A program made the position numbers and the translations under genes. A DNA stretch of 64,000 nt, taken from the NCBI GenBank assembly GCA_963773105.1, contig CAVZAA010000005.1, forward strand, positions 248,001 through 312,000, written 5' to 3'. Below the pieces are notes generated by a model. It was not told where the DNA came from. It saw only the letters and a list, made by a program, of their open reading frames with translations, and ran no database searches. How positions within the stretch are numbered: position 1 is the stretch's first letter; each line of letters begins with the position of its first letter. Source of the stretch: Trebonia sp963773105. GTDB taxonomy: Bacteria > Actinomycetota > Actinomycetes > Streptosporangiales > Streptosporangiaceae. Below are positions 33,154 through 42,802 of this stretch, piece by piece.

Positions 33154-34595
33154 CCGAGAACGCCACGACCATGCCAAGCGCCGGCGACGACGTCACGACC
33201 GGCTCAGCGCGGCTGACGCGCCGATTGCGCCTGATCCTCATCCTGGTGATCCTGGCCGATGTGCTCGACCTGATGGACTCGACGATCACCAACATCGCCG
33301 CGCCCGCCATCGTCCGCGACATCGGCGGCGGCGAGTCGCTGATCAAGTGGCTCGGCGCCAGCTACGCGCTGGCGATGGGGGTGCTGCTGGTGGTGGGCGC
33401 CCGGCTCGGTGACCGGTACGGCAAGCGGCGCATGTTCCTGATCGGCATCGCCGGGTTCACTCTCGCCTCGCTCGCGGCCGGCCTGTCGGTCGACCCGGTC
33501 ATGCTGATCACCGCCCGGCTGGCCCAGGGTGGCTTTGGCGCGCTGCTGATCCCGCAGGGCATCGGCCTGCTGATCGGCGCGTTCAACCGCGATCAGATGC
33601 GCACCGCGTTCTCCGTGTTCGGCCCGGTGATGGGCGCATCCGCCATCGTCGGCCCGATCCTGGCCGGGTTCATCATCAGCGCGAACATCGGCGGCCTGAC
33701 CTGGCGGCCGATCTTCCTGATCAACATCGTGCTCGGTACCGTCGGGTTCATCGCCGCGCTGCGGGTGCTGCCAGCAGACGAGCCGACCGACTCTGTTTTC
33801 ATCGACAGCCTGGGCGCGGGCCTGCTCGGGGCCAGCATGCTCGGCCTGATCTACGGGCTGATCGAGGGCTCCACCGACGGCTGGACGGCGCTGCCGATCG
33901 GCTGCCTGGCGGGCGGGGTGGCGCTGCTGGCCGCCTTCGGGGTCCGGCAGCGGCTTGCCGCGGACCCGCTCATCCTGCCGTCGCTGCTGGCCAACCGCGG
34001 CTTCACCGTCGGCATGCTGCTCGGGCTGGCGTTCTTCGCCGCCGTCAACGGCCTGGCCTACGTCATCTCGCTGTTCTTCCAGACCGGGCTCGGGATGACC
34101 GCCCGGGCGGCCTCGATCGCGCTGAGCCCGTTCATGATCGGCATCATCATCGCCTCGTTCGTCTGCCGCCCGCTGCTTGGCAAGCTCGGCCGGACGATGG
34201 TGGCCATCGGCATCGGCCTCACCCTCGCGGGCGCGGCCGGCGTCTGGGCCACGGTCCTGAGCCAAGGCGTTCACGTGAACCTGTGGACGCTCGCCCCCTC
34301 GATCTTCGTCCTTGGCGTCGGCGCGGGCGCCTGCTTCAGCTCCCTCTTCGACGTCGCCATCGGCGACGTCGCCCCGGCCGAGGCGGGCAGCGCCAGCGGC
34401 TCGCTCAGTGCCGTACAGCAGCTCGCGTCCGCCATCGGCTCCGCCGTCGTCACCACCGTCTACTTCAGCCAGCGGGCCCAGCACGGCGCCGGGCACGCGA
34501 TGACCGTCAGCGTCGCCGTCGTCGCCGCGATTGCCGCCCTCGGCCTCGGCCTCGTCTGGCTCCTGCCGAGGTCAGCCCCGGCCGAAGAGCACTGA
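33150..34595 (+). CDS. MFS drug exporter, DHA2 (14-TM) family
   Basis: A 481-aa protein whose ATG overlaps the tetR stop. Helix 1 carries ILADVLDLMDSTITNIAAPAI, with GARLGDRYGKRRMFL in loop 2-3 and FAAVNGLAYVISLFFQTGLGMTA near helix 9. About 14 hydrophobic segments can be counted. The tetR-exporter operon form suggests drug or toxic-metabolite inducible efflux. It converges on a universal stress protein gene with a 4-base gap. Confidence 0.92.
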   Translation: MTENATTMPSAGDDVTTGSARLTRRLRLILILVILADVLDLMDSTITNIAAPAIVRDIGGGESLIKWLGASYALAMGVLLVVGARLGDRYGKRRMFLIGIAGFTLASLAAGLSVDPVMLITARLAQGGFGALLIPQGIGLLIGAFNRDQMRTAFSVFGPVMGASAIVGPILAGFIISANIGGLTWRPIFLINIVLGTVGFIAALRVLPADEPTDSVFIDSLGAGLLGASMLGLIYGLIEGSTDGWTALPIGCLAGGVALLAAFGVRQRLAADPLILPSLLANRGFTVGMLLGLAFFAAVNGLAYVISLFFQTGLGMTARAASIALSPFMIGIIIASFVCRPLLGKLGRTMVAIGIGLTLAGAAGVWATVLSQGVHVNLWTLAPSIFVLGVGAGACFSSLFDVAIGDVAPAEAGSASGSLSAVQQLASAIGSAVVTTVYFSQRAQHGAGHAMTVSVAVVAAIAALGLGLVWLLPRSAPAEEH

Positions 34596-34599
34596 GAGC

Positions 34600-35070
34600 C
34601 TAGGGCACGATGACGACGGGGACCGGCGAGTGGCGGGCGAGGCTGACCGCGGCCGAGCCGAGCATGCGGTGCAGGGCCTGGGACGAGCTCCCGACGACGA
34701 CCGTCACGACGTCGCCCGGGTGCGACTCGTGGAGGTCCTTGGCGGCGGCGAGCAGCTGGTCGGCGATCAGGCCGTGGCGCCGCTCGAACTGCCAGCGCTC
34801 CTCCCGGCCGCTCAGCTGCTCGGCGGCTGCGGCGCGCAGGTCCCGCTCGATCTCGTCGAAAGTGAACTGCTCCGCGGCCACGGCATCGGCCGACATCATG
34901 TCGTAGCCGGGCATGTGAGCCACGTACACCACATCGATGCGCCCGGCGCGGCCGCGCAGCAGGGAGACGGCGGCGTCGAGCGCGCGGGAGGCGGGACCGG
35001 AGCCGTCGTAGCCGACGACGAGGTACAGGTTGGGTGCGGGGGGCGGGGTTTCAGTATCCACAGTGGTCAA
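34600..35070 (-). CDS. Universal stress protein (UspA family)
   Basis: A protein of about 156 aa. The opening strand is LYLVVGYDGSGPASRALDAAVSLL, and the ATP-type loop is VVVGSSSQALHRMLGSAAVSLARHSPVPVVIV, a slightly altered G-2x-G-9x-G(S/T) motif. The start is uncertain: TTG 35070 has GGGA upstream, GTG 35061 is possible, and the frame extends to 35112. It is divergent from the glycosidase gene. Confidence 0.85.
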   Translation of the reverse strand: MTTVDTETPPPAPNLYLVVGYDGSGPASRALDAAVSLLRGRAGRIDVVYVAHMPGYDMMSADAVAAEQFTFDEIERDLRAAAAEQLSGREERWQFERRHGLIADQLLAAAKDLHESHPGDVVTVVVGSSSQALHRMLGSAAVSLARHSPVPVVIVP

Positions 35071-35146
35071 CACTAGTCCCGCCGCCAGCGCCGCCACGGA
35101 GTGGTGGCACACTCGGGGTTGTATCCAACGGGGGAAGGATATTGCC

Positions 35147-37906
35147 GTGTCCGATGGGGGACTATCTGGTCAGCCTGTCTCGGCTGACTCCGGCTCGATG
35201 GGGGCCGAGGAACTGCGACTTCGCGAGACGCGGGCGGGGGTGCCCTGGCGCGCCTGGGGACCATACCTGAGCGAGCGCCAGTGGGGGACGGTCCGCGAGG
35301 ACTACAGCGACGGCGGAGACGCCTGGTCCTACTTCACGCACGATCAGGCGCGCTCGCGCGCCTACCGGTGGGGCGAGGACGGCCTCGCCGGGATCAGCGA
35401 CGACAGGCAGCGGCTGTGCCTGGCGCTCGCGCTGTGGAACGAGCGCGACCCGATACTCAAGGAACGGCTGTTCGGCCTGACCAACGCCGAGGGCAACCAC
35501 GGCGAGGACGTCAAGGATTACTACTTCTACGTCGACAACGTGCCGACGCACAGCTATCAGCGCTACCTGTACAAGTACCCGCAGGGCGAGTTCCCCTACA
35601 ACGACCTGGTCGCGGTCAACCGGGGACGGTCGCGGGATGAATTCGAGTACGAGCTGATCGACACCGGCATCTTCGACGCGGGGGACTACTTCGACGTCGA
35701 GGTGGAGCACGCGAAGGCGTTTCCTGAGGACATCTTCTGCCGCATCACCGTGCACAATCGCTCCGCCCGCGACGCGGTGCTCCACGTGCTGCCCACGCTG
35801 TGGTTCCGCAACACGTGGTCAAGGAGCGACCTGGAGCCCAGGCCGCGGATCGCCCGCGTCGACGCCGCATTTCCAGTCGTCCGCGCCGAACATGACGAAC
35901 TCGGCGACTTCTACTTCTACTCGGGCCCGGAGGCGGACCTGCTTTTCTGCGACAACGAAACGAATACGGCCCGGGTGTTCGGCACCGCGCCCGCCGCGCG
36001 TTTCCCCAAGGACGGTATCGGCGACCACGTGGTGCACGGCGCGGACACCGTCAACCCCGACGGTGAGGGCACCAAGGCCGCCGCCCGCATCAGACTGCAG
36101 GTGCCGGGCGGCGGCCAGACTGCGGTGCTCGTGCGTCTCACCCGGCAGAGCCCGGATCGGCTGGCGGCCCCGTTCGCGGGCGCGGCCGAACTGATCGACC
36201 GGCGGCGGGCCGAAGCGGACGAGTTTTACCAGGCCATCACTCCCCCGCAGGTAAGCGACGACGCCAGCTCGGTGATGCGGCAGGCGCTGGCAGGGATGCT
36301 CTGGTCCAAGCAGACCTACTACTTCGACGTGGACCAGTGGCTGCGCGAGCGCCAGCTCCACCCGCTGCGGGCGCCGGTCCGCCGCGGCACCCGCAACGAG
36401 TCCTGGTTCCACATGTTCAACCAGGACGTGGTGTCCATGCCCGACAAGTGGGAGTACCCCTGGTACGCCGCCTGGGACCTGGCGTTCCACTGCATTCCCC
36501 TGGCGATGGTCGACCCTGACTTCGCCAAGGGCCAGATCGACCTGATGCTCTCCCAGAACTACCTGCACCCGACCGGCCAGATGCCCGCCTACGAGTGGAA
36601 CTTCGGCGACGTCAACCCGCCGGTGCACGCGTTCGCGGCGCTCTTCCTGCAGAATCTGGAGGCCGACCTGGGCGAGGTGGACGTCCCGTTCATGGAGAAG
36701 AGCTTCTCCCGGCTCCTGCTGAACTTCACCTGGTGGGTGAACCGCAAGGATCCGACTGGGCACAACGTGTTCGAGGGCGGGTTCCTCGGCCTGGACAACA
36801 TCGGCGTGTTCGACCGCAGCGCCGCGCTGCCCACCGGCGGCCGCCTGGAGCAGGCGGATGGCACCGCCTGGATGGCGATGTTCAGCCAGAACATGCTCGA
36901 GATGGCCCTCGCTCTGATGGAGCGCGACAACAACTACGAGCAGTACGTGCTCAAGTTCGTCGAGCGCTTCTTCTGGATCGCCGCCGCCACCGACCCGATC
37001 GGCGAGAACCCGGACGAGATGTGGGACGAGGAGGACGGCTTCTTCTACGACGTGCTCCGCCTGCCCGACGGCAGCGGCACCCGGCTGAAGGTGCGTTCCC
37101 TGGTCGGCCTGCTGCCGATCTGCGCCGCCACGGTCATCGAGGCGGACGTCATCGAGCGCCATCCGCTGGTCGCCAGGCAGGTGGGCGCGTTCCTCGAGCG
37201 CAACAACGACCTGCTGTCCAATATCGCCGACCCGACGGTGCCGGGAGCGCACGGCCGCCGCCTGCTGTCGCTGGTGAACGAGCAGAAGCTGCGGCGCATC
37301 CTGGCCCGCATGCTTGACGAGGACCGCTTCCTCGGACCGTACGGGATCAGGTCAATCTCGCGCTGGCACCTTGACCACCCGTACGTCTTCGACGTCCACG
37401 GCATGGAGCACCGGGTGCAGTACGAGCCGGCCGAATCGACCAGCGGAATGTTCGGCGGCAACTCCAACTGGCGCGGGCCGGTCTGGTTCCCGATCAACCT
37501 GCTGCTGATCCGGGCGCTCATCGTGCACTACCGGTACTACGGCGACACCCTGAAGGTTGAGTGCCCGACCGGCTCGGGGACGATGATGACGCTGTTCGAG
37601 GTGGCCGAGGAGCTGTCGCGCCGCCTCGCGGCCACCTTCCTGCGCGACGCCGACGGACGGCGGCCCGTCTACGGCGGGATCAGGCTGTTCCAGGAGGACC
37701 CGCACTGGCGGGACCTCATCCTCTTCCACGAGTACTTTCACGGCGACAACGGGGCCGGGCTCGGCGCTTCCCATCAGACCGGCTGGACCGGCCTGGTGGC
37801 CCGGCTGATCCAGAGCCTGGGTCAGTTCGACGCCGAGACGGTGCTCAACGACCGGCACTGGCCGCTGGCCCGACCCTACCGCCGCCCGGGCGGCCCGCCG
37901 GCGTGA
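35147..37906 (+). CDS. GH63/MGH1-like glucosidase
   Basis: A 919-aa cytoplasmic protein related to mannosylglycerate/glucosylglycerate hydrolase-type GH63 enzymes. It opens with ELRLRETRAGVPWRAWGPYLSERQWGTVREDYSDGGDAWSYFTHDQARSRAYRWGEDG. The middle carries NESWFHMFNQDVVSMPDKWEYPWYAAWDLAFHCIPLA and the late part FGGNSNWRGPVWFPINLLLI and GASHQTGWTGLVARLI, matching the (alpha/alpha)6 barrel of the family. GTG 35147 has GGGGGAAGG about 9 bases before it. The enzyme may remodel glycogen-like or compatible-solute glycosides. Confidence 0.88.
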   Translation: MSDGGLSGQPVSADSGSMGAEELRLRETRAGVPWRAWGPYLSERQWGTVREDYSDGGDAWSYFTHDQARSRAYRWGEDGLAGISDDRQRLCLALALWNERDPILKERLFGLTNAEGNHGEDVKDYYFYVDNVPTHSYQRYLYKYPQGEFPYNDLVAVNRGRSRDEFEYELIDTGIFDAGDYFDVEVEHAKAFPEDIFCRITVHNRSARDAVLHVLPTLWFRNTWSRSDLEPRPRIARVDAAFPVVRAEHDELGDFYFYSGPEADLLFCDNETNTARVFGTAPAARFPKDGIGDHVVHGADTVNPDGEGTKAAARIRLQVPGGGQTAVLVRLTRQSPDRLAAPFAGAAELIDRRRAEADEFYQAITPPQVSDDASSVMRQALAGMLWSKQTYYFDVDQWLRERQLHPLRAPVRRGTRNESWFHMFNQDVVSMPDKWEYPWYAAWDLAFHCIPLAMVDPDFAKGQIDLMLSQNYLHPTGQMPAYEWNFGDVNPPVHAFAALFLQNLEADLGEVDVPFMEKSFSRLLLNFTWWVNRKDPTGHNVFEGGFLGLDNIGVFDRSAALPTGGRLEQADGTAWMAMFSQNMLEMALALMERDNNYEQYVLKFVERFFWIAAATDPIGENPDEMWDEEDGFFYDVLRLPDGSGTRLKVRSLVGLLPICAATVIEADVIERHPLVARQVGAFLERNNDLLSNIADPTVPGAHGRRLLSLVNEQKLRRILARMLDEDRFLGPYGIRSISRWHLDHPYVFDVHGMEHRVQYEPAESTSGMFGGNSNWRGPVWFPINLLLIRALIVHYRYYGDTLKVECPTGSGTMMTLFEVAEELSRRLAATFLRDADGRRPVYGGIRLFQEDPHWRDLILFHEYFHGDNGAGLGASHQTGWTGLVARLIQSLGQFDAETVLNDRHWPLARPYRRPGGPPA

Positions 37907-37907
37907 G

Positions 37908-39128
37908 TCACGGGGCCGGCGCCTCGCCCAGGCTGTCGGGCTGAATGTCGGGCTGTGCCGGAGCCTTAGTGCGGCTCTTGTACAGCCCGACCGCGATCAG
38001 CGGATAGATCAAGACCGACAGCACGCCCGCGCCGACCAGGGCGGCGGCGGTGGCTGGGACCATGACCCCGTCTTGCTCGCCGATCTCGGCCAGCGCGATC
38101 AGCAGCGGCAGCGTAGTCGCGGTGATGAACGTCATCTCCACCCGCTCCCTGGGTCTGAGGTCATGCCGGTAGACCAGCAGCGACGGCAGGCCGCGGACGA
38201 CCAGTAGCAGCACCAGGAGAGCAAGCACCCGCAGCGGGTCGGCGCTGATCGCCTTCAGGTCGATGGTCATCCCTGACGCGATGAAGAAGATCGGGATGAA
38301 GATCCCGTACCCGACCGCGTCGAACTTGCGCTCGAGGCTTTCGGTGTCCAGGTTGAGCCTGCGGGTCCAGATGCGCAGCACGATCCCCGCCAGCATCGCG
38401 CCGAGCACGACGTCGAGGCCGAATCGGGCCGCGAAGGCGAGCAGCGCGAACAGCAGCACCACGGCCCAGCGCAGCGTGATCTGCGCGGTCGCATCCTGGC
38501 CCTCGGTGATGATCCGCCGTATCGCGGTGCTCCGAGCCAGCCGCGGCACCAGGGACAAGACGATTGCGAGCACTCCGACCAGCAGCACCGAGGCCAGCGC
38601 GATGAAGTGACCTCGCTTGGTCAGGAACACGGCGATGATCAGGATCGGAAAGAGCTCCCCGACGGCGCCGGCCGCGAACACATGCCGGCCGAACTGTCCG
38701 CCCAGCATCCCGTTGTCCCGCAGGATGGGCAGCAGCGTGCCCAGCGCGGTGGTGGTCAGCGCGAGCCCGACCGGCACGTAGTCCTTGATATAGCCGACTG
38801 CGGTGAGCCCCGCCGTCACCGCCACCGAGATAACGGCCGACATCAGCCAGCCGGTGATCGCCAGCCGCCCGGGCCGCTCCCGCAGCAGCAGCGGATCGAG
38901 CTCGTAGCCGGCCAGCAGGAACAAGAACCCCAGCCCCACATCGGACAGCAGCTGGATGTTGCCCGTCTCGGCCAGTCCGAGCACATGCGGGCCGATCAGC
39001 ACGCCGCCGATCAGGAAGACGACGACCTGCGGAATGCGCGGACCCGGCAGCACGGCCACCAGGAGCGGCGTGAGCGCGGCTACCAGCGCCACCGCCACCA
39101 GATCGTTGAGCCCCTGCAGAACGTTCAC
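37908..39128 (-). CDS. Kef/CPA2-type cation:proton antiporter
   Basis: A 406-aa membrane protein with about 12 helices. The N-terminal part reads PGPRIPQVVVFLIGGVLIGPHVLGLAETGNIQLLSDVGLGFLFLLAGYELD and a middle segment is FAARFGLDVVLGAMLAGIVL, both typical of the Na+/H+ exchanger (CPA2/KefB) core. A short Pro/Asp tail replaces the TrkA-N regulatory domain, so regulation must differ from KefB/C. It converges on the glycosidase gene. Potassium or sodium ions may be exchanged; the kup gene next door suggests a potassium theme. Confidence 0.88.
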   Translation of the reverse strand: MNVLQGLNDLVAVALVAALTPLLVAVLPGPRIPQVVVFLIGGVLIGPHVLGLAETGNIQLLSDVGLGFLFLLAGYELDPLLLRERPGRLAITGWLMSAVISVAVTAGLTAVGYIKDYVPVGLALTTTALGTLLPILRDNGMLGGQFGRHVFAAGAVGELFPILIIAVFLTKRGHFIALASVLLVGVLAIVLSLVPRLARSTAIRRIITEGQDATAQITLRWAVVLLFALLAFAARFGLDVVLGAMLAGIVLRIWTRRLNLDTESLERKFDAVGYGIFIPIFFIASGMTIDLKAISADPLRVLALLVLLLVVRGLPSLLVYRHDLRPRERVEMTFITATTLPLLIALAEIGEQDGVMVPATAAALVGAGVLSVLIYPLIAVGLYKSRTKAPAQPDIQPDSLGEAPAP

Positions 39129-39443
39129 GATGGCCGTCCGGCCGCGCGAGATCCAGACATCCGCACCCCCGAGCGGTGATCACCGAGGGTGTACCCATCG
39201 GAGCCTCCCTCCCCACGCCAACCCCGGCGCTAGATCACCCGACGGGGTCGCGGCCGTCCGGCTGGGCTACCCGGACGGGCCGGTCGCCTCCCTACAGGAC
39301 GTCCCCCGCCTCCATCCGCACCGCCCTGACCTGCCGCTGCGTGTCCGTGCGGCGCGGGCGCTAGCCGGACGGGGCCCCGCCGGCGGCGCTGCGCCTCGGC
39401 GTTAAGGTTGGCGCGGCAGGGTAAGAGACGCGCAGGGAGGGCG
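39129..39443. other. Intergenic stretch between antiporter and kup
   Basis: About 315 bases. The plus frame 39176-39364 and the minus frame 39230-39514 have no family resemblance, and I cannot support a gene. I looked for a c-di-AMP riboswitch of the kind preceding some kup genes and did not find its conserved core. GGGAGG just before 39444 is the kup ribosome site. Confidence 0.45.
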
Positions 39444-41342
39444 ATGAGGCGCAGCACTGCGCGGGGAGCCCTGGAGCTGGGCGCTCTGGGGGTCGTGTTC
39501 GGCGACATCGGCACCAGCCCGCTATATACCGTGCAGACGGTCTTCAGCCCGTCTGATCCGCATCGCGTCCACGTGTCATCGGAGAACGTCTACGGCGTCA
39601 TCTCGCTCATCTTCTGGGCCGTGATCATGATCGTGACCGTCACCTACGTGCTGCTGGTGATGCGCGCGGATAACGACGGCGAGGGCGGGATCATGGCGCT
39701 GATCACGCTGATCCGCCGCCGGGGCGCGCCCGGCGGGCGCCGGACCGCGATCTTTCTGGCGCTGCTGGGGGTGTTCGGCGCGTCGCTTTTCTTCGGCGAC
39801 AGCATGATCACGCCCGCGATCTCGGTCCTCTCCGCGATCTCGGGCGTCGAGGTGGTGACGCCGTCGGTCGCCGACCTGGTGGTGCCGCTCACGGTGGTGG
39901 TGATCATCGGCCTGTTCGCGCTGCAGCGGTTCGGCAGCCGCGTGGTCGGGCGGCTGTTCGGGCCGGTGATGGCCGTGTGGTTCACGGTGATCGCCGCCTG
40001 GGGCATCCGCGGCGTGGTCGGCAACCCGTCCATCCTGAAGGCGCTACTCCCCTCTTACGCGCTTGAATTCCTGTTCGGCCACTTCGGCACCGCGTTCTTC
40101 TCGCTGGCGGCGGTGGTGCTGGCGGTCACCGGCGCCGAGGCGTTGTACGCGGACATGGGGCACTTCGGCCGCGGGCCGATCACCCGGTCGTGGCTGTTCC
40201 TGGTGTTCCCCGCCTGCATCCTTAACTACCTCGGGCAGGGCGCCCTCGTGCTGCACGATCCAAGCGCGATCAGCAACCCGTTCTACCTGCTGGCGCCACA
40301 CTGGGCGCTGATCCCGATGGTGATCCTCGCCGCCGCCGCGACCGTCATCGCCTCGCAGGCGGTCATCTCCGGCGCGTTCTCGCTCACCCAGCAGGCCGCC
40401 CAGCTCGGCTACCTGCCGCGGCTGCGGATCGAGCACACCTCGGAGACGCGGATCGGGCAGATCTACGTCCCGTGGGTCAACTGGGCGCTGCTGGTCGCGG
40501 TGCTCGCGCTCGTGTTCACGTTCCGCAGCTCGACCGCGCTCGCTTACGCGTACGGGGTGGCCGTCACCGGCACGATCACATGCACCACGCTGCTGTTCTT
40601 CTACATCGTGCGCGAGCAGTGGAAGAAACCGCTGTGGCTCGTCCTCCCGACCGCTGCTGTCCTGCTCACGATTGACCTGCTGTTCTTCGCCGCCAACCTC
40701 ACCAAGCTGCCGCACGGGGCGTGGCTTCCGCTGGTCGTCGGCATCGCAGTATTCACCGTTCTGACCACCTGGCAGAAGGGCCGGCTGCTGGTCTCCAAGC
40801 AGCGCGCGCTCGACGAGGGATCGCTGCACGACACCATCGAGCAGCTGCACAATTGCCAGCCGCCGCTGTACCGGGCGCCGGGCACCGGCATCTTCCTGAA
40901 CCGGGGCAAGACCACTGCCCCGCTCGCCCTGCGCGCGAACGTCGAGCACAACCACGTCCTGCACGAGCACGTCGTCATCCTGGAGATCAGGACGCTTCCG
41001 GTGCCGCACGTGGCCGAGGCGGACCGGCTCGAGATCGACGACCTGGGCTACAAGGACGACCGCATCTTCCACGTCAGCGCCCGCTTCGGCTACATGGACA
41101 ACCCGAGCGTCCCGCCGCTGCTGCCGCTCATCCGCCGGACCCCCACCGAGGCCCCGCTGTGCGACGACGACGTCTCGTACTTCCTATCCACCATCGAGAT
41201 CCGCCGGGGGAAGGCCCCGGGCATGAGCCAGTGGCGCAAGTACATCTTCATCGCCACCGCCAGGCTGACGGCCGACGCGGCGGAGTACTTCCAGCTCCCG
41301 CGCGACAGCACCGTCATCATGGGCTCCCGCATCGAACTCTGA
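39444..41342 (+). CDS. kup: Kup-type low-affinity potassium uptake protein
   Basis: A 632-aa K+/H+ symporter with about 12 helices. The start is ATG 39444 behind CAGGGAGGGC. Family signatures: LGALGVVFGDIGTSPLYTVQTVF, the loop RADNDGEGGIMALI, FGDSMITPAISVLSAISG, and VTGAEALYADMGHFGRGPI. The long C-terminal cytoplasmic domain (residues about 470-632) is present and ends in FQLPRDSTVIMGSRIEL. Length is normal. Kup may compensate for the decayed Kdp system elsewhere in the window. Confidence 0.95.
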   Translation: MRRSTARGALELGALGVVFGDIGTSPLYTVQTVFSPSDPHRVHVSSENVYGVISLIFWAVIMIVTVTYVLLVMRADNDGEGGIMALITLIRRRGAPGGRRTAIFLALLGVFGASLFFGDSMITPAISVLSAISGVEVVTPSVADLVVPLTVVVIIGLFALQRFGSRVVGRLFGPVMAVWFTVIAAWGIRGVVGNPSILKALLPSYALEFLFGHFGTAFFSLAAVVLAVTGAEALYADMGHFGRGPITRSWLFLVFPACILNYLGQGALVLHDPSAISNPFYLLAPHWALIPMVILAAAATVIASQAVISGAFSLTQQAAQLGYLPRLRIEHTSETRIGQIYVPWVNWALLVAVLALVFTFRSSTALAYAYGVAVTGTITCTTLLFFYIVREQWKKPLWLVLPTAAVLLTIDLLFFAANLTKLPHGAWLPLVVGIAVFTVLTTWQKGRLLVSKQRALDEGSLHDTIEQLHNCQPPLYRAPGTGIFLNRGKTTAPLALRANVEHNHVLHEHVVILEIRTLPVPHVAEADRLEIDDLGYKDDRIFHVSARFGYMDNPSVPPLLPLIRRTPTEAPLCDDDVSYFLSTIEIRRGKAPGMSQWRKYIFIATARLTADAAEYFQLPRDSTVIMGSRIEL

Positions 41343-41394
41343 CGGCGCGCCTGGGTGTCCGTCAGGCCGGGCTGCCCGATGGCCTGCGCGAATG

Positions 41395-41534
41395 GCGCCC
41401 AGGTGCAGCCGCAGCTGCGGCAGCGCGGTGGAGACGACCAGCACGTCAAGGGACGTGACGAAGGCTCCGATTGACGCCAGGATCAGCGTCGCCGCCCTTC
41501 TCGGCCGGGCGCTCCCGGTGTTGGCGATTGACAT
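41395..41534 (-). pseudogene. Truncated MFS exporter (first 46 residues)
   Basis: The frame from ATG 41534 encodes MSIANTGSARPRRAATLILA, then SIGAFVTSLDVLVVSTALPQLRLHLGA, the classic first helix of a DHA2 exporter. After about 41395 all similarity stops and the frame runs antisense into kup. The start overlaps the end of the sigma-factor gene, so the exporter was once its operon partner and has been cut by a deletion that joined it to kup. Confidence 0.65.
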
Positions 41535-42579
41535 TGCCGTCTTCTCCTACCTGCTCCGTGGCCGCTGCTTTTGTCGGCCCTAGAGAGGTAGGCCAGCCGG
41601 GGTCGCCCGACTCGCCGGGTCGGTGCTCGCGGGGTAGCCCGAACAGCCGGAAAAGTTCCGGCTCCAGGAAGATGACGATCCGGGTGATCAGCGTCCCGGT
41701 CACGGTGAGCACGATCATCGCGTGGGCGCGGTAGACCCCGTCGGCCTCGCGGAGATAGGCCGCGAAGGCCGGCTGCCCGTTGGCCGCCACCGGCACCAGG
41801 CGGACCCGGCCGGTCGTGGTGAACATGTTCAGCGCCAGGTAGCCGAGCGCCGTCTCCCGCCCGGAGAACCAGGTCGCGAGCGGCGGCATCTCCAGCGCGA
41901 CGTCTTCCCTGAGCAAGGTCGCCAGGGCGGTCATGTCGCCGTCCTCGAACGCGGCCGCGAACCGGTCAAGCAGCTCCCGCAGATCGGGCTCGGCCGGCTC
42001 GGCAACCTCGTCCTCGGCCGGCAGCACCCTGGCAATCTGCGCGCGGGCCCGGCGCAGGCCGCTGTTGACCGCCGTGGTGGTGGTGTCGAGCAGCTCGGCG
42101 ACCTCCGCCGCGGGCCAGTTCAGGACGTCGCGCAGGATGAGGACCGCCCGCTGCCTGGCCGGGAGGTACTGCAGCGCCGCCACCATCGCCAGTCGGACCC
42201 CGGCCCGGGACGCGGTCACCGCGGCCGGGTCAAGCTGCTCGGCCGCCAGCAGGGAGTCCGGCAGCGGCCGCAGCCACGGCACCTCGGGCGGCCCCGACAG
42301 CGGAGCCGCCGGGTCCTCCGACGGTCCGCCCAGGCCCGAGGGCAGCGGACGCCGACCGCGGCGCTCGATCGCCGTCAGGCAGGCATTGGTCGCAATCCGG
42401 TACAGCCAGGTCCGCGCCGACGACCGTCCCTCAAAGCCGGCGTAGGAGCGCCACGCGCGCAGGTAGGTCTCCTGCACCACGTCCTCGGCCTCCTCGGCCG
42501 AGCCGAGCATCCGGTAGCAGTGCACAAGCAACTCGGACCTGAACTCGTCAAGCGCCGTGAATTCATCATCGCCCACCAC
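41446..42579 (-). CDS. ECF sigma factor with SnoaL-like C-terminal domain (SigX5/SigG-like)
   Basis: A 377-aa sigma-70 family protein. Region 2 is ELLVHCYRMLGSAEEAEDVVQETYLRAWRSY followed by RTWLYRIATNACLTAIERRGRR, and region 4 is QYLPARQRAVLILRDVLNWPAAEVAELLDTTTTAVNSGLRRAR. After a linker comes a SnoaL-like domain (DGDMTALATLLREDVALEMPPLATWFSG), which in such ECF subfamilies tunes sigma activity. The last 50 residues, from PREHRPGESG, look unlike the family and overlap the start of the truncated MFS gene. Start GTG 42579; no anti-sigma factor is visible. Confidence 0.88.
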   Translation of the reverse strand: MVGDDEFTALDEFRSELLVHCYRMLGSAEEAEDVVQETYLRAWRSYAGFEGRSSARTWLYRIATNACLTAIERRGRRPLPSGLGGPSEDPAAPLSGPPEVPWLRPLPDSLLAAEQLDPAAVTASRAGVRLAMVAALQYLPARQRAVLILRDVLNWPAAEVAELLDTTTTAVNSGLRRARAQIARVLPAEDEVAEPAEPDLRELLDRFAAAFEDGDMTALATLLREDVALEMPPLATWFSGRETALGYLALNMFTTTGRVRLVPVAANGQPAFAAYLREADGVYRAHAMIVLTVTGTLITRIVIFLEPELFRLFGLPREHRPGESGDPGWPTSLGPTKAAATEQVGEDGNVNRQHRERPAEKGGDADPGVNRSLRHVP

Positions 42580-42734
42580 GGAAAACCCCCAGGTCGATAG
42601 CGCCGACGCCCGAACACGACGCGGCCTTTCTCTATAGACCCGGCGGCCCGCCCGAACTCACCGGCCGGACACGGCAACGGCCCGGTCCAGGCCAGCGCCC
42701 GCGATGGGCAAGCCGGCGCCGGCCAAAGTCGGAG

Positions 42735-42783
42735 CCACGGTCCGTTCGGAGGAAAAGTCTTTTTTCTTTCGAACGGACCGTGG
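42735..42783. repeat. GGTCCGTTCG-type palindromic repeat, copy c (complete hairpin)
   Basis: CCACGGTCCGTTCG (42735-42748) pairs perfectly with CGAACGGACCGTGG (42770-42783). The middle, GAGGAAAAGTCTTTTTTCTTT, pairs further, giving a nearly complete hairpin. It lies 20 bases after the nrdB stop and may act as the terminator of nrdAB. It is the fullest copy of the dispersed element. Confidence 0.75.
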
Positions 42784-42802
42784 TTTCACCCCTGCCGACC
42801 GG

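Noticed and set aside
39176..39364. Short plus-strand frame before kup
   Set aside because: No family resemblance and no ribosome-binding site.
39129..39443. Candidate c-di-AMP riboswitch upstream of kup
   Set aside because: The conserved core of the ydaO-type aptamer could not be found.
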